Below are positions 63,501-64,000 of a DNA stretch of 64,000 nt, piece after piece. The stretch spans positions 124,001-188,000 of the forward strand of contig JAIPJY010000005.1 of the NCBI GenBank assembly GCA_021733925.1, written 5' to 3'. Each line of letters starts with the position of its first letter. The stretch's first letter is position 1. This DNA comes from Prosthecobacter sp. (lineage in GTDB: Bacteria; Verrucomicrobiota; Verrucomicrobiia; Verrucomicrobiales; Verrucomicrobiaceae). A program made the position numbers and the translations under genes. The notes beneath the pieces are model-generated. The model was not told the DNA's origin. It searched no databases and saw nothing but the letters and a program-made list of their open reading frames with translations.

Positions 63501-63773
63501 TTAACGGTGATGGCCACCGCTATGGCCTCCATAGCCCCCGCCGCTGTATCCACCATGGTGACCACTGGATCCACCGTGATGACCGCTGTATCCATGGCTG
63601 CCGCCGTAGGAAGGCGCACGGTAGCCGCCGCTGTATCCGTAACTGCGGTACGAAGGACGATTATAGGTGGATCTGCCGTACCCGTAACCGCCGCCATAAT
63701 AAGGATCGACACAGGAGCTTAACGAAGTGAGGGCAAGGACGGCGGAGAACAGAAGAACCAATTTAGTTTTCAT
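63501..63773 (-). CDS. Small Gly/Tyr/Ser/His-rich lipoprotein (family member 3)
   Basis: 90 residues from ATG 63773 (MKTKLVLLFSA). Lipobox LSSC followed by VDPYYGGGYGYG and a mature part of Gly-Tyr-Ser-His repeats such as YSGHHGG and SGHHGG, ending HHR. The shared leader and composition make it a paralog of the genes at 58641 and 59032. It carries its own terminator at 63426-63447. The role is unknown; His clusters might bind metal. Confidence 0.75.
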   Translation of the reverse strand: MKTKLVLLFSAVLALTSLSSCVDPYYGGGYGYGRSTYNRPSYRSYGYSGGYRAPSYGGSHGYSGHHGGSSGHHGGYSGGGYGGHSGGHHR

Positions 63774-63884
63774 AGATGTTCATTCCGACGCAGTCCCTCC
63801 GCATCTATTCAGTCAATCGCTGCGATTATAAAAGCGGCGGCGAATTGCAACCTGCCCACCGATGCCGGTCAACATCTCAAGCAC

Positions 63885-64000
63885 TCACAGCATCCCCGCC
63901 AGATCCGCCGCGAGCTGCGCGGCCTCCTGCACCGGGCGCTGCGCCTCGCGCTCCACGGGTGGCAGCGCCAGATCGGCTTCATTGAAAACACGCACCGCCA
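63885..64000 (-). CDS. Hypothetical protein, C-terminal end (starts beyond the window)
   Basis: A minus-strand frame enters at 64000 and reads 37 codons (AVRVFNEADLALPPVERE...) to TGA at 63885-63887. The composition (Ala, Glu, Gln, Leu) suggests a C-terminal helix. Too short to identify. Confidence 0.45.
   Translation of the reverse strand, partial: AVRVFNEADLALPPVEREAQRPVQEAAQLAADLAGML

Overview
The window reads as a high-GC Gram-negative chromosome segment, most likely from a verrucomicrobium (Prosthecobacter/Verrucomicrobium-like). This is inference from content: an aerotolerance (bat) cluster with a DUF4381 protein, an Alternative Complex III locus fused to a caa3 oxidase locus, a Ser/Thr kinase with kinesin-light-chain-type TPRs, and small Gly/Tyr/His-rich lipoproteins. 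No rRNA, tRNA or CRISPR array was seen. There is no phage or plasmid module; mobile DNA is limited to a RAYT transposase, REP-like hairpins and one possible MITE.

Layout. 1-3.4 kb, minus strand: STAS-like protein, then cydA and cydB (bd-type quinol oxidase), then a truncated unknown gene. 3.6-13.8 kb, plus strand: moxR, DUF58, DUF4381, batA, batB fused to a batC-like TPR region, batD and a batE-like gene. This cluster is interrupted between batA and batB by a divergently oriented DUF1016/YhcG nuclease gene. A 28-bp motif, CCTTWC-N5-TGTAAT-N5-GGAAAG, lies about 85-95 bp before moxR, before batB and before a 37-codon FKBP fragment at 13.96 kb. 14.2-16.3 kb: a Prc/Tsp-type protease. 16.4-23.2 kb, minus strand: a five-gene Yej/Dpp-like peptide ABC transporter with overlapping stops and starts. 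23.3-25.3 kb: two adjacent paralogous aspartic proteases, each with two catalytic Asp motifs.

25.5-43.2 kb, plus strand: one long respiratory operon. It begins with actABCDEF (quinol:electron acceptor oxidoreductase), continues with a membrane-anchored Pro/Ala-tailed protein, a CcoN-like protein that has lost nearly all canonical haem and copper ligands, CcoO-like and CcoP-like monohaem cytochromes and a cupredoxin, and ends with the caa3-type oxidase genes coxA, coxC (with a ~290-residue insertion), coxD, two small membrane proteins and coxB. A strong intrinsic terminator follows, then heme A synthase (ctaA). A consensus-like promoter with a perfect 20-bp palindrome at the expected start site precedes actA. 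Together these genes would carry electrons from quinol through ACIII and cytochromes/cupredoxin to oxygen, with cydAB as a second, separately transcribed oxidase.

44.3-64 kb is accessory: a TPR Ser/Thr kinase with a degenerate active site, an SGNH hydrolase divergent from a DapA-family aldolase, a RAYT flanked by inverted repeats, a VOC protein, a DUF3592 protein, an NlpC/P60 protein, an operon of MnmM-like methyltransferase plus two transporters, selO, three related small lipoproteins, an esterase, an FAD monooxygenase and two unknown proteins in a visibly AT-richer stretch. Intergenic regions here carry several families of dispersed hairpin repeats and a 334-bp element bounded by 20-bp inverted repeats.
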